A stretch of DNA of 60,000 nt from Membranipora membranacea. Lineage: Eukaryota > Bryozoa > Gymnolaemata > Cheilostomatida > Membraniporidae. The stretch lies in contig OU612074.1 in NCBI GenBank assembly GCA_914767715.1, positions 24,230,062 to 24,290,061 on the forward strand. The letters run 5' to 3'. The position numbers and the translations under genes are program-made. The notes under the pieces were generated by a model. The model was not told the DNA's origin. It made no database searches and saw only the letters and a list, made by a program, of their open reading frames with translations. Each line of letters begins with the position of its first letter. Position 1 is the stretch's first letter. Shown in pieces: positions 28,101-43,100 of the stretch.

Positions 28101-31100
28101 AATAACGAAATAACAAATATGATGGAAAAAAGCTAATGTATAATAACGTCAACTTGCAGTTCTTGAGACTGCAGCTATTATAAAGATCTATGTGATCTCA
28201 AACTAATTTAAGAGTTGGGTAACATATGATTAGATCATAACTTTGCATTGTCATATACTTCGCACGGGCTATTCTTTCTTTGGGGAATCACAGAACCATT
28301 GTTCTGGCCAAAAAAACAAGAGTGATTTTTGGTGTTGATCAAAATTCAATCTACATAACATTTCTAGCTCATTTAAATTAATATCTAGTGACCTTGAGGT
28401 CAGGTTATATATGGTTTAGTGGTTGTCTGCTCTGCAACTGTTATCGGGTCCAATCACAGCTGTATTGAGGATGACCCATAGGAAAAGAGCCAAGGTTTGG
28501 TGCTTTCTTATCCGCTTGATGACTCTATATCACCTATCATATTAAATTAATTAGATACTGTGTAACACCCGACTGACGCTGTTATGGTTCAGGTCATGTG
28601 ATACAGGAGGCAGCAGCGGAAAATTTTGAGAGTGAACATCTTGATACGACTATGAATCAGTTTAAACTTGATATTCAGCTCTGTAGTGAATGATATTCTG
28701 TTCCAAAGAGCCGATTTCCTTACTGGCTATTCATTTAACATTTATGAATGGGTTGCCAGGGTTGTCTGTAACTTTAACAAGCACTATTTTATACCCGTCC
28801 TTTTAACAGAATTATAATAAAAAAAAAACTCAGCTAACATACCAGTAACCATATCCATGTTGCCAATCCAACAAAAGAAATATTCTGTCGAACAATACCA
28901 CTCATGCGTTTACCATCAGCCAAAAATCTTTATTTAGTAACTTCATTTATGCCAAACCAGTACAGTCTGTCCGTCCAGCTATTTTGAAAATTGGCACACC
29001 TCCGCGAGATAGCTTCAATCTTTGTATGTAAGTATGTATATGATGCTCAAATAATGGTGTGGGAGAGAAGTTATTCATCAGTTGAAATGAAGGTAAAGAA
29101 CTGACTTAGAACGCCAACCACCCTCTACCTTTTTTAAATTAGCCCACAGGATGAACACTTTCCTGGATTTTAAATCCTGCCTATTCACCGAACTAAAACT
29201 TCCGAAAAATTACTTTCCTAATCAAATTACAAAGTGGTTGCAAAGTTTCCAATGTTAACATATATTAGGGTTTTCAAGAATAAATGATAGCTGATAATTT
29301 TGCTTGTTTTACTATTCTTGGCCCGGTCTCTAAATTTAAATCCTTGTACATTTTCAACCTGCAGGGTATTTTGGACATGGGTTTAGGTAGCCTGTCTTGA
29401 CTAGGTTTGTTCTGGCAGATGCTTGCCCCTTCCCACTGCAAAGCTTGTCAAGACAGGCTCAGATATAGGGTGCGATATGCAAAATAATGAGTACTAGCAG
29501 CTGGACTTAAATGGCTCTCTGTTGATTCTGTTTTATACATTACGATTCGCAGAAGGAGATAAAATGCTTTTCTGACCTTAGAAGATTTTAATCAGACGGA
29601 AGTGTACTCTATCAAGCAACATGTTGTAGATTTAAGTCCCTGGCCAATTTACGAGATACAAAAATGATTTGCTTCCATAGACTTTACTTTTAGGTCTATT
29701 TTTGATACACAGCTTTCTAAGTATCCCTCGGAATATCATCTCGGAAAAGGTTGTATGCACAAAAGGAGCCTAAGTTCCTTTAAATTATTTTGGTTGATTG
29801 ATTATAGCTTGTAATTATACAACAAAATTTACCAAAAGCCATGAGGATCATTACACATTGGTAAGCTTAATTTTGTAGAGTGATTTGTCAATAACCTTCA
29901 AATTGCGTAGTGACAAGATCACTTGTGGAGAAATGTCTAGTCTCCACAATTTAGGTTCTGTCCATTGGTGTGTAAGATACTGAGGCTACGTTTTTCAAAG
30001 TTCTCTTTTAATCTGCTCTTCATAAAATGAGCAATTTTAGCCTTTTAATGCTGTTTAATGTAATAGTCATCAGTTCAAACCTACACCATCTTAAAGATCT
30101 CGTCAGCAGCAACACATACATGGTAAATATGACATCATCTACCATCACATACACTAGAGGAGAGCTGCTGAAATTCAAGGATAATACACAAAGAGACAAT
30201 TTATTCAATTGGCGCCAAATCGACACTATCGTACGCCCGACCTTTCATAACTCAGGTCGAAGAATCCCTACTATTATAAGTAGTAGGCTACCAGTGTCAA
30301 ACATTCCATACCAACAAAAGAGATACTCTAATCTATTATCAATACCCACATTCCAATCTATTGTGGATTATAAAATAGATAGGGCCGGATCCACGAGTGT
30401 GAATGGGAGAGCAGGGGTTGCGGAAGCGCCTTGGTCGATCCCCCACTGTGGCTATGGCCAGCCGTTACTGACCGGCGCACAATGCCGGAACACTAGCTTT
30501 AGGTCTGAGGGTGATAGAAGCTGTAGGAAGACTCAGTCAGAATTGGCAGCAGTACATCAGCACAACAAGTCATCCAACCCTAATCTAATTCCGTTGTGCC
30601 ATGTCAGAATAGACAACTCCAGACAGCACCACCATCCCGCTGTTATGATGACAAACTGTCAATCACTGACATCTGAGAAGCTAGATGAGTTGCAACTAAT
30701 CATAGAAGATCAGGAGCCGAAAGTTATTATGCTGACGGAGTCATGGCTGACGGAGGCGAAGGAGCAGTCCAGACTCATAAGGGGTTATAATCTGCACACA
30801 TCAGACCGATCGGTCTTCACCCACCATACCCTAGATGTGAAGGTCGTCAGAAGATATACCAGTAAAACATTTAGCTCACTGTGGATTAAAGTGATCGGCA
30901 AGTCATTCAACTCGATATATGGGTGTATTTATCATCCAAAATCTAAGACTATTGCTGACAGCGAACACAGTCTCAAACACATCAGCGACACCATCACAGA
31001 TCTCTCCATCAAGCATTCCAGTAACTTTGTCATCGCTGGAGACTTCAATCATCTCAACATGCATGACATAAGTGAAGTATTCAATTTGACCAATATCGTG

Positions 31101-34100
31101 AACTTTCCGACACGGAAAAATGCTTACTTAGACCATATTTACACCAACATCGATGAGATTAAATCGCTGGTATGTGAAAAGCTGCCTCCGCTAGGAAGTA
31201 GTGACCACGACACCGTATATCTACCTACAACAGTGGTGACACGCAGATAATCCGAATATTACTACTTGAGAAAACCCACACCACAAACACGAATAGCGAT
31301 CCAAGAAGAGGTTACATCCATCAAGTGGGACACAATCACCACTCTGTCTGATGTGAATCAACAGGCTGAGGCTATTCAACACACTATGACCAATATCGTA
31401 GACAAACACTGCCCTAAGAGACGTTATAAGAAATCCAACAAATCCGCACCCTGGTTTGACAGTTTGGCACGGAAACTAAGAAATGCTAAGAAGAAGTCGT
31501 ACAGTAGAGGATCCCCTTCATCTAAGTTTTTCTCACGTCTACTGAAAAAACACCTACGGACAATAAAAAAGAAATGGATCGTCAAGAAACTTGATGATAG
31601 AAACCCAAAGACGTGCTGGAATGTTATCAACACACTCAGAGGCAAACACAAAACTAAGACAAAAGAAAGCTACAACCTAAACGGCGAACACCTAAACCAA
31701 CAGCAGACAGCTGATAGACTCAATGACTATTTCTCATCAGTTGGAGGAACCCCGACTAGCATAACCCCTGACACCGCCAGTCATGAGAGTGCTACACCCC
31801 TGTCTGTTACAGTCGATCAGGTATATAAATGGCTCATAGATATTGACACAAGGAAGGCTACACATTCACATGACTTCCCATCATGGGTTACACGAATGTG
31901 TGCAGACGAGCTTTGCTTTCCTATATGTACTATCATAAACAGCTGTTTTAAATGTGGTTATTTTCGTGATATTTGGAAGTGTGCAGAGATAGTACCAATC
32001 GAAAAAAAGAAGTCTGTTGATACTGAATCAGATTTTAGACCTATTTCCTTGTTAGTGCACCTGGGCAAAATTATTGAAAAAGCTGTTATGCATTTTTATG
32101 TTCAGTTTGTTTTACCAACCATTGATGGAAACCAGTTTGCGTATCAGGAAGGCCGAGGTACAGTAGATGCAATCATAGCTGCTATCGATAATTGGACCCA
32201 ATTATTAGATGAACCAAAGTCAAAATATTTGACAGTCGCTTTCCTTGACATGTCAAAGGCTTTTGACAAGATGGACAGAGGAAAACTGATAGATATGCTA
32301 ACGAGGAAGGGTATCAACTATAATCTAGTGCAAATCATCAACAGCTTCCTCACACACCGATACCAATCAGTACACATCGGCAACAATACCAGCCGAACAT
32401 TACCAGTTATAAATGGAACACCCCAGGGAACATTGCTAGGTCCTGTCTTCTGGCTTTTATATGTGGACAGCCTTGAAGTTGAATGTGACATAATAAAATA
32501 CGCAGATGACCTGACATTAACAGGCCTGCCCGCTAAAACACTAAACCAACAACTGGACCTCCAAACCTCTCTAGACACAGTATCGACATGGTGCGATGAG
32601 TATAATATGGTGGCTAATGCAAAAAAGTCATCTATTATGCATCTGACTAACAAACATGCTCGATACCAATTCCAACCACCAACTCTGAAGCTGAATGGAG
32701 AACAAATACCACCGACAACTAAGACTAGATTTCTAGGAATCACTATCGATCAGCATCTGTCTTTCGAAGACCATGTAGACTCGATCCTGAAGAACGTCAG
32801 ACCGCTAACCTATACCCTTCTTAACCTCAAACGCTCTGGCGTACCTCAACGGTTACTCACGAGGTTCTACCTTACATGTATACGGCCTCGTATGACATAT
32901 GGAAGCGTAGCCTGGTTCTGCATGATGACCGACCAACAGAAGAAACGAGTAATCCAGCTGGAAAAACTCTCACTGAAAATTATAGCCCCAGGCTGTGACG
33001 AGTATAGTGAAAGGATAGCCCTGCTAAACATCATACCACTAGACGAATATATTGACTCTATGTGCCATCAACACATCGACAAGATCAAGACACCTGGGCA
33101 CTGCCTGCATCATTTACTACCTCAACCGAGTGCTCGCAGACCTAGTAGACATACAACGCGCCTCAACACCAGCTCACGAACTGAATTGAGAGGCAACACT
33201 TTACTCTTTTGTTACAGCAATGCCGGATGTGTAAATTATAAAGTCTAAGGATTAATTTTTTTTTTTATGTTTTTTATTTTCATGCCCAGGTTGCCTTCCT
33301 TACTTATATTGTGATGAAACCTCTAAAGGTCGCCTCTAATTTTTAGAAGATGATCATTGGTTCAGTAATAAAGATTATATATATATATATATTTGGTTAT
33401 GCTATAAAATCCCACAGCGTTCATTGATCGGGACAGAAAACTACTGATTTAAACTCGTGAGAAAGAGGCTAGAAAGACATGGAGATATCTAAAACTTGAG
33501 TGACAAATATTCCGAGTCTCTACACTATTTTAAGTCCACTGACCAACTTAAGAATTAAAACTAAAGGCCTACATTATTCCTGACTTCTCTTCAAACTTAC
33601 CCTTACTCACTCTCCCCTATGTAACGAGGCAATTTTGTGTCAACAAAATTCATTCCCATGAATTTTGATGGCGGCATATTATAAACATTTCTGAATCTGA
33701 ATTATTGTCATTACCTTCTAATGAATCAAGATTTCCCTTTTTACATTTCAAGAATTTAACAGTAGGGTCTAATGATCCGAAAACTTGTTAAACGAAAAGA
33801 AAAGATAGCCATTCAATTATATGCACCTAGAAGTTGCAAAGCAGTTATCTTAGGAGGAGCCATGTCCAAATTCCTTAACTCTGCTCTAAAAAAAGCTGTG
33901 TACTTTGGATTTCTTATATCTGTTTGATGTGATGATGCAGTTTAATAACAATTTTTGTAGCCAACCAGTAATTGAATCAAACACCTGAGTACTAGCAGCT
34001 GGACTTAAATGGCTCTCTGTTGATTCTGTTTTATGATGCCCTGTATATTGATTGCAGATTGTTTGAGTTACCGGAGCTTATTAGTTTATAATGTTGATTT

Positions 34101-37100
34101 TGTGTGTTTGATAATTGTGTGGATTTACATGTAGCAGACATTATTATGTAATGATTTTGAATTAACCTAGATTGTGCAGGCACTTAGTGTGCCTTCTTTG
34201 ATGAATTGAGAGCAGAGCAGTGTTCGACTTGAGAGAGAGTGGACCTGCACCAGCGTGAATAAAGATCTTTTATCCTTTAAGTACGAGCTAGTGAATATGT
34301 AGAGAGCAATATATAAATGTTTTTAAGACTTTCACCATGAACCTCCCTGCCTAAGACGGTGCGCCCTGCTCGACAGCACAGAGGTTAAGGAACATTAAAA
34401 GAAACAACCTTTAGTCGTTGCATCCCCATATCTATAATGAAAGAGTGAAGACATCGGATCATATCAGGTGTGATTATTATTATTATTTGGACGCCTAACT
34501 CTAAACTCTCATGTATATACATGCCTGAGTAGTTAAGAATTTGACATGAAAACCTGGAATTACGTATGCGATTAGTTAGTTTAAGTGCTCAAACGGTGCA
34601 AGATGCAGGTAGAGGCATTTCAATATCAACCACCAGTAGTTGATATTGAAATGCCTCTACCAGCATCTTTCACCGTTTGAGCACTTAAACTAGCGATTAG
34701 TGTGAAAAATAAGATCCTCTGATTTTTCTGATTTGATAAAGATTTTTTGTTCGAAATTGAATTTGCTATAAGGTCCTTTAGCCTGTCTACATTAGTTATT
34801 TTCACTTAGAACATTAGAACATTAGTACATTAGTTTCCCATCGTCTCATCATAGCTGCATTATTAGGTGATTGTAAATATCTGAGTCAGATGATATCTTT
34901 GATATTTTTTGCTAGTATAACATAAATTGCCACCATCATGATACCATACCAGCCAGTGGAAAATCGCTACTAGTAGAAATAGTATTATCAAATAGTTGAA
35001 ATATTTTGTTCACTGATGATTGGGATACATTTTTGGAACTAAGCCTATTTTATTTTTGCAGGGAAGAACTTTAGTCACTGACTCATACACAGAGATAACA
35101 TAACTCCCTTCATTGGCCTGACGTCATATAACCTGAATGTTTGTATTATATAGTTAACCTTCATATATCTGTATCGAGTGTCCAGAAAATTGAATCTCCT
35201 AAATCGTATTTCAAATTTCTAATGATGTTGGAAAACCCAGAGTTTCCAAAGCACAACCAAATTCACTCTCATCTGCGTTATGGCTGCCTTTGTGTCGATA
35301 AAAAGTCCTCGAGTTTTCCTTTTTATGCAGTACCGGTGAAGATGATATTTGTTTTTTTGCTGATTCTTGGAGGAGTAACTAGTAACCAGTATGAATAATA
35401 CCAAAGGTTTCTTTTCCAAACCTTTAAAATGGCTTGGACATAAATTTATCAACCATTTGTGGCAATAGTGATGATTTATAATATCACTTATACACTACAC
35501 AAAGACCATTACATATTGTTGTTACATATGATAAAGGAATTATGTAAGATTTGCATGTTGGTAAATTGCAATGCTCTACAGCACTTGCATTAGTGATGTT
35601 GGAACGAGTGCCTCCCATAAGGGAAGCTATCTCTCGATTTAATCAACTTTTACTTCTCAGGTATCCGTGTTAGCAGCATCCTGATCGAAACCAGCCCTAA
35701 ACCATTTTGAGGCCTCTCGCTTATTAACCAGATTAAAGTTATAGTAAAAGGAACTTTCAGCTATACTCCCTTCCCTCACCCATTTATACACAAAAACTGA
35801 TCCTAAAACATCATATAGCTATTGACTCCTCAGTAAAATGGTATACACACATAAACATCTACACACATACACCTATACACACATACACAGTGTTCATGTA
35901 AATCAGCATGAAAAACTGAAGATTGATATCGATGAAATCTCAGGTGGTGGGGCAAAGATAACATATAATTTCCGTGAAGGACACTCTAACCACAAACAAC
36001 ATAAAATAATTTTATGACCTTAATATTACCAGGCAAGCTACCTAATTAATCAATTAGATGGGGGCGTGCTTATGACTGAAATAAGGTAATAATTCAATTA
36101 CAATAACTGTATTTGGAATAGGGCTATACTGTACTTACCCCTCAGGTATCTCTGTTAGATCACAATTTTGCAGACTTAGCTTTTTGAGACACTTCAGATC
36201 TCCTATCCTGCTGGGTAAGGTATGAAGGTTCTTATTTCCATATAACCACAGCCCCTCTAGGGTGGTAAGTGATCCAATACTGTAATGAAAGTTATTAGAT
36301 CTGTCAGTATGTACCCAGTTTTAAAGGAGCAGCAAAGCAGAAGATAATACAACAGTGCACCAATCTAACACCCAAGGTTAGCAGTGCTGCTAGGGACTAT
36401 AGATGATATTACCAACTGGTGTGATAACCACAATATGCCAGCCATCGCGATCACACATCATAGATCAGGCTAAATTACTGATCTGACGTAGAGAAAAGCA
36501 CCATACTGGTGGAATCTAGGGTGCCTGGTGACACAATGCCTATACAAAGGATATAATTGAAAATAATTCCCAGTGAAAGTAGGCTTCCATGAAGATGCGG
36601 TAGATCAGCTATCAATTTCGAGACTTGCGTTTTCAGACAAAGAACACAGACAAGCAATAAAAAGAGTAGTACAAGTACTAAACTGAGAGGAGTAAGTGAT
36701 CAGCTCCTTGGGTACTCAGGGTATTAGGTTGAGTTGGGATTGCGGCTCCAATACCCGCAAAAAGGAGCACTCCAAAGGTGTCCTATGAAGATTTTCAGGC
36801 AAAAACAGAACGAAAATAGTAATTTTGAGTGTTGATGTAAATCAACATGATAATCTGAGGGGGGGAGGGGGTGGACTTTCTCGACTATCATTGAGATACC
36901 AATTGTGAAAAGAAAACATTTTCACCTTAATACTACCCGATAAACAACTTAATTAATCAATCAGATGGGTGCAGTTCTAATGAGTAAAATAAAGGATTAA
37001 TTTAGTTAAAATAACAGTGTTTTGAAAAGAACTATACTGTACTTACCTCTCAGGTATCTCCGTTAGGTCACAATTGCTCAGCTCTAGCTTTTTGAGACAC

Positions 37101-40100
37101 TTCAGATCCCCTATCCGGCTGGGTAAGGTATGAAGGTTCTCATTTCTATATAAGTACAGCTCCTCTAGGGTGGTAAGTGATCCAATACTGTAATGAAAGT
37201 TATTAGATCTGTCAGTATGTACCCAGTTTTAAAGGAGCAGCAAAGCAGAAGATAATACAACAGTGCACCAATCTAATAGCAAAGTACATATGCAGGTACT
37301 GATCTTACTTTTGCAGGATAGGTGGTATTCAGTGACAATAAAACACATAATAAATAAATAAAGAAAAAACAAATATGATGGAAAAAAGCAAATGTATAAT
37401 AACGTCAACTTGCAGTTTTTGAGACTGCAGCTATTATAAAGATCTATGTGATCTCAAACTGAGTTAAGAGTTGGGTAAAATATGATTAGATCATAACTTT
37501 GCATTGTCATATACTTCGCATGGGCTATTCTTTCTTTGGGGAATCACAGAACCATTGTTCTGGCCAAAAAAACAAGAGTGATTTTTGGTGGTGATCAAAA
37601 TTCAATCTACATAACATTTCTATCTCATTTAAATTAATATCTAGTGACCTTGAGGTCAGGTTATATATGGTTTAGTGGTTGTCTGCTCTGCAACTGTTAT
37701 CAGGTCCAATCACAGCTGTATTGAGGATGACCCATAGGAAAAGAGCCAAGGTTTGGTGCTTTCTTATCCGCTTGATGACTCTATATCACCTATCATATTA
37801 AATTAATTAGATACTGTGTAACACCCGACTGAGGCTGTTATGGTTCAGGTCATGTGATACAGGAGGCAGCAGCGGAAAAATTTGAGTGTGAACATCTTGA
37901 TACGACTATGAATCAGTTTAAACTTGATATTCGGCTCTGTAGTGAATGATATTCTGTTCCAAAGAGCTGATTTCCTTACTGGCTATTCATTTAACATTTA
38001 TAAATGGGTTGCCAGGGTTGTCTGCTACTTTAACAAGCACTATTTTATACCCGTCCTTTTAACAGAATAATAATAAAAAAAAAACTCAGCTAACATACCA
38101 GTAACCAATTCCATGTTGCCAATCCAACAAAAGAAATATTCTGTCGATCAATACCACTCATGCGTTTACCATCAGCCAAAAATCTTTATTTAGTAACTTC
38201 ATTTATGCCAAACCAATACAGTCTGTCCGCCCAGCTATTTTGAAAATTGGCACACCTCCGCGAGATAGCTTCAATCTATGTATGTATGTATGTATATGAT
38301 GCTCAAATAATGGTGTGGGAGAGAAGTTATTCATCAGTTGAAATGAAAGTAAGGAACTGACTTAGAACGCCAACCACCCTCTACCTTTTTTAAATTAGCC
38401 CACATGATGAAAACTTTCCTGGATTTTAAATCCTGCCTATCCACCGAACTAAGACTTCCGAAAAATTACTTTCCTAATCAAATTACAAAGTGGTTGCAAA
38501 GTTTCCAATGTTAACATATTTTAGGGTTTTCAAGAATAAATGATAGCTGATAATTTTGCTTGTTTTACTATTCTTGGCCCGGTCTCTAAATTTAAATCCT
38601 TGTACATTTCCAACCTGCAGGGTATTTTGGACATGGGTTTAGGTAGCCTGTCTTGACTAGGTTTGTTGTGGCAGATGCTTGCCCCTTCCCACTGCAAAGC
38701 TTGTCAAGACGGGCTCAGAGATAGGGTTCGATAACTCTGCTCTAAAAAAAGCTGTGTACTTTGGATTTCTTATATATGTATGATGTGATGATGCAGTTTA
38801 ATAACAATTTTTGTAGCCAACCAGTAATTGAATCAAACACCTGAGTACTAGCAGCTGGACTTAAATGGCTCTCTGTTGATTCTGTTTTATACATGATACA
38901 TTATACAAGAAGGAGATAAAATGCTTTTCTGACCTTAGAAGATTTTAATCAGACGGAAGTGTACTCTATCAAGCAACATGTTGTAGATTTAAGTCCCTGG
39001 CCAATTTACGAGATACAAAAATGATTTGCTTCCATAGACTTTACTTTTAGGTCTATTTTTGATACACAGCTTTCTAAGTATCCCTCGGAATATCCTCTCG
39101 GAAAAGATTGTATACACAAAAGGAGCCTAAGTTTCTTTAAATTATTTTGGCTGATTGATTATAGCTTGTAATTATACAACAAAATTTACCAAAAGCCATG
39201 AGGATCATTACACATTGGTAAGCTTAATTTTATAGAGTGATTTGTCAATAACCTTCAAATTGCGTAGTGACAAGATCACTTGTGGAGAAATGTCTAGTCT
39301 CCACAATTTAGGTTCTGTCTATTGGTCTGTTATATATTTGGTTATGCTATAAAATCCCACAGCATTCATTGATCGGGACAGAAAACTACTGATTTAAACT
39401 CGTGAGAAAGAGGCTAGAAAGACATGGATATATCTAAAACTTGAGTGACAAATATTCCGAGTCTCTACACTATTTTAAGTCCACTGACCAACTCAAGAAT
39501 TAAACTAAAGGCCCTCATTATTCCTGACTTCTCTTCAAACTTACCCCTACTCACTCTCCCCTATGTAACGAGGCAATTTTGTGTCAACAAAATTCTTTCC
39601 CATGAATTTTGATGGCGGCATATTATAAACACTTCTGAATCTGAATTATTGTCATTACTTTCTAATGAATCAAGATTTCCCTTTTTACATTTCAAGAATT
39701 TAACAGTAGGGTCTAACGATCCGAAAACTTGTTAAACTAAAACAAAAGATAGCCATTCAATTATATGCACCTAGAAGTTGCAAGGCAGTTATCTTTGGAG
39801 GAGCCATGTCCAAATTCCCTAACTCTGCTCTAAAAAAAGCTGTGTACTTTGGATTTCTTATATCTGTATGATGTGATGATGCAGTTTAATAACAATTTTT
39901 GTAGCCAACCAGTAATTGAATCAAACACCTGAGTACTAGCAGCTGGACTTAAATGGCTCTCTGTTGATTCTGTTTTATGATGCCCTGTATATTGATTGCA
40001 GATTATTTGAGTTACCGGAGCTTATTAGTTTATAATGTTGATTTTGTGTGTTTGATGATTGTGTGGATTTACATGTAGCAGACATTATTATGTAGTGATT

Positions 40101-43100
40101 TTGAATTAACCTAGATTGTGCAGGCACTTAGTGTGCCTTCTTTGATGAATTGAGAGCAGAGCAGTGTTCGACTTGAGAGAGAGTGGACCTGCACCAGCGT
40201 GAATAAAGATCTTTTATCCTTTAAGTACGAGCTAGTGAATATGTAGACAGCAATATATAAATATATAAATGTTTTTAAGACTTTCACCATGAACCTCCCT
40301 GCCTAAGACGGTGCGCCCTGCTTGACAGCACAGAGGTTGAGGAACATTAAAAGAAACAACCTTTAGTCGTTACATCCCCATATTTATAATGAAAGAGTGA
40401 AGACATCGGATCACATCAGATGTGATTATTATTATTATTTGGACGCCTAACTCTAAACTCTTATCTGATTTTATATTTACCTGAGCAAGAGACATTTTAA
40501 TAAGATAGCGAGTGATCGAGAACATCCACTTTTTAGTAGAGTAATACGAAACAATAACAGAACATCCTCTTGCTTAAATACTACTTACCGACCCAAGACC
40601 TGCAAGACTCAAAAACATGCCAAATCTTTTTCCCAACCTTAATGTCTTATTTTAACAACATACAACCTTAACCTTTCTTAGTCCATATATTAATTAATGT
40701 ACGCATTCAATTTTATCATTCTCACGATACCGAATGTAAAACAAACTGAAACTGAAACTGTAGTGTGAGGTACGTCACAGCCGCCATACTTAATATGAAT
40801 TATTACACTATTAATCACACAGGTTGGAATGCAATGCAGGCAATGCCGCTAACGCTGAGCCTAGTGGCCCGATGGTAACGTCGTTGCCTGCAGGTATGTG
40901 GACCCAGGTTGGAGTCCCAGCCAGGTCTGAATTTTGATCATCATCTTATCTGTGTGATTATTAGTGTAATAACTCATAATAAGTATGACAGTTGTGACGG
41001 ACCACAGGGGAAACATCCGCTTATTCCCTATGCCGATTGAGTGCGATCACGCTGGAAGTTTGAGAGGCCATAACTTCCTCAAAATTTGGATTCTTAAACT
41101 GGAATTCGCTCACATGATAGAATAAAATATGGAGAATAAGATGTGATACAAAATAGCAGCCTCAAACTAAGTCTTTAATGGCAAGGCTGCAATGTCTGCG
41201 CCAGCTTTGCTCTCTGTTTGCAGGCAGATCAGAGCACACCTGGGGGCCAACCAAATCCTACTGCAGTTGGCCTCCAGGCGTACTCCGACATGCCTGCAAA
41301 CAGAGAGCAAACTGGCGCAGACATTGCGGCCTTGCCATTAAGGCAAAATATTTTAGCCGCCCATGCTTCGGGATATGGCGCGTGATATGACATCCGATTT
41401 TAATCAAACTTAAACCAGGCAAATGACATCTCGTCCACGCTACACCATCAATGATAAACACATGAGCCGTGCTTATACTGCCAAAAAACTGAACCAGTTT
41501 TTTTTGACATTGCCGGATCTTTGTCTGATGTTAACCTCCTGTCTGCTCTAACCGATCTACTTTATGACAATACACATTGGGCAAGTAAAACACTGGCTGC
41601 GTAATATAGTCACATCGAAGTCAACATGTGCATCAGACTTTCCCTCATAAGTCTCAAAGTTTTGTTGTGAGGATTGGTGCATACCACTGTGGGATCTAAA
41701 TAAACAAATGGACAGAAATGGTAGATGAAAAGAACTGTCACGCTGATCCTACCGCTTTCCTGGACATGTCAAAGGCTTTTGACAGAATGGGAAAAATAAA
41801 AGTAATAGAGAAGCATGCATCAAGAAAAGTTGACAAGAATCTAATCTCCATTGTGCATGCTTCTTGGATGGCAGAGAGCGAAAAGTAAGGTTAGGCAACT
41901 CCATCAGCCTAACCTTGAAAACGACAAATGGAACACCTCAGGGCACTCTCTTAGGACCAATTTTCGGGTTACTGTATATCGACTCACGGTCAACCAAGCA
42001 CGGGACCATTGACAAATATGGGGATGACCTCACAAAAACACCCAAGGTCAGCAGTGCTGCTAGGGACTATAGATGATATTACCTACTGGTGTGATAACCA
42101 CAGTATGCCAGCCATCGCGATCACACATCATAGATCAGACTAAATTGCTGATCTGACGTAGAGAAAAGCGCCATACTGGTGGAATCTAGGGTGCCTGGTG
42201 ACACAATGCCTATACAAAGGATTTAATTGAAAATAATTCCCAGTGGAAGTAGGCTTCCATGAAGATGCCGTAGATCAGCTATCAATTTCGAGACTTGCGT
42301 TTTCAGACAAAGAACACAAACAAGCAATAAAAAGAGTAGTATAAGTACTAAACTAAGTGATCAGCTCCTTGGGTACTCAGGATATTAGGTTGAGTTGGGA
42401 CTGTGGCTCCAATACCCGCAAAAAAGATCACTCCAAAGGTGTCCTATATAGATTTTCAGGCAAAAACAGAGCGAAAATAGTAATTTTGCAGCCATTTGTT
42501 GATGGTCATAAGGGGACATTGTAGCGAACTTTAGATAGAACAGTTAAAACATCATATCATTTAAACAGGAATGGGACTTAAACTGCGTTTTTTAACAATG
42601 TAGATTTTGTTGTATGACAGGGAGGAATTTTGAGTGTTGATGTAAATCAACATGATAATCTGAGGGCGGGGGAGGGGGTGGACCTTCTCGACTATCATTG
42701 AGATACCAATTGTGAAAAAAAAAACATTTTCACCTTAATACTACCCAATAAACAACTTAATTAATCAAACAGATGGGTGCAGTTCTTATGAGTAAAATAA
42801 AGGATTAATTTAGTTACAATAACAGTGATTTGAAAACAATTATACTGTACTTACCTCTCAGGTATCTCTGTTAGATCACAACCACTTAGTTTTAGTATTC
42901 TCAGACTCTTCAGATCCCCTATTCGGCTGGGTAAGGTGTGAAGGTTCTCATTTCCATATAACAACAGTTCCTCTAGGGTGGTAAGTGATCCAATACTGTA
43001 ATGAAAGTTATTAGATCTGTCAGTATGTACCCAGTTTTAAAGGAGCAGCAAAGCAGAAGATAATACAACAGTGCACCAATCTAATAGCAAAGTATGTATG

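Larger units (their letters stand above)
25890..35470. repeat. Duplicon D3 (LRR exons 9 and 8, LINE insertion)
   Basis: Leading segment, LRR exon 26559-26699, RT remnant, LRR exon 27791-27931, shared core interrupted by the LINE at 29974-33390, retroelement-like segment, hairpin copy 3 and trailing segment. Without the LINE it is about the size of D1. Confidence 0.85.

Noticed and set aside
41178-41461. Paired 70- and 67-codon frames on opposite strands (also at 44561 and 48033)
   Set aside because: They are mirror shadows of the 168-bp foldback; the peptides resemble each other because the DNA is palindromic.
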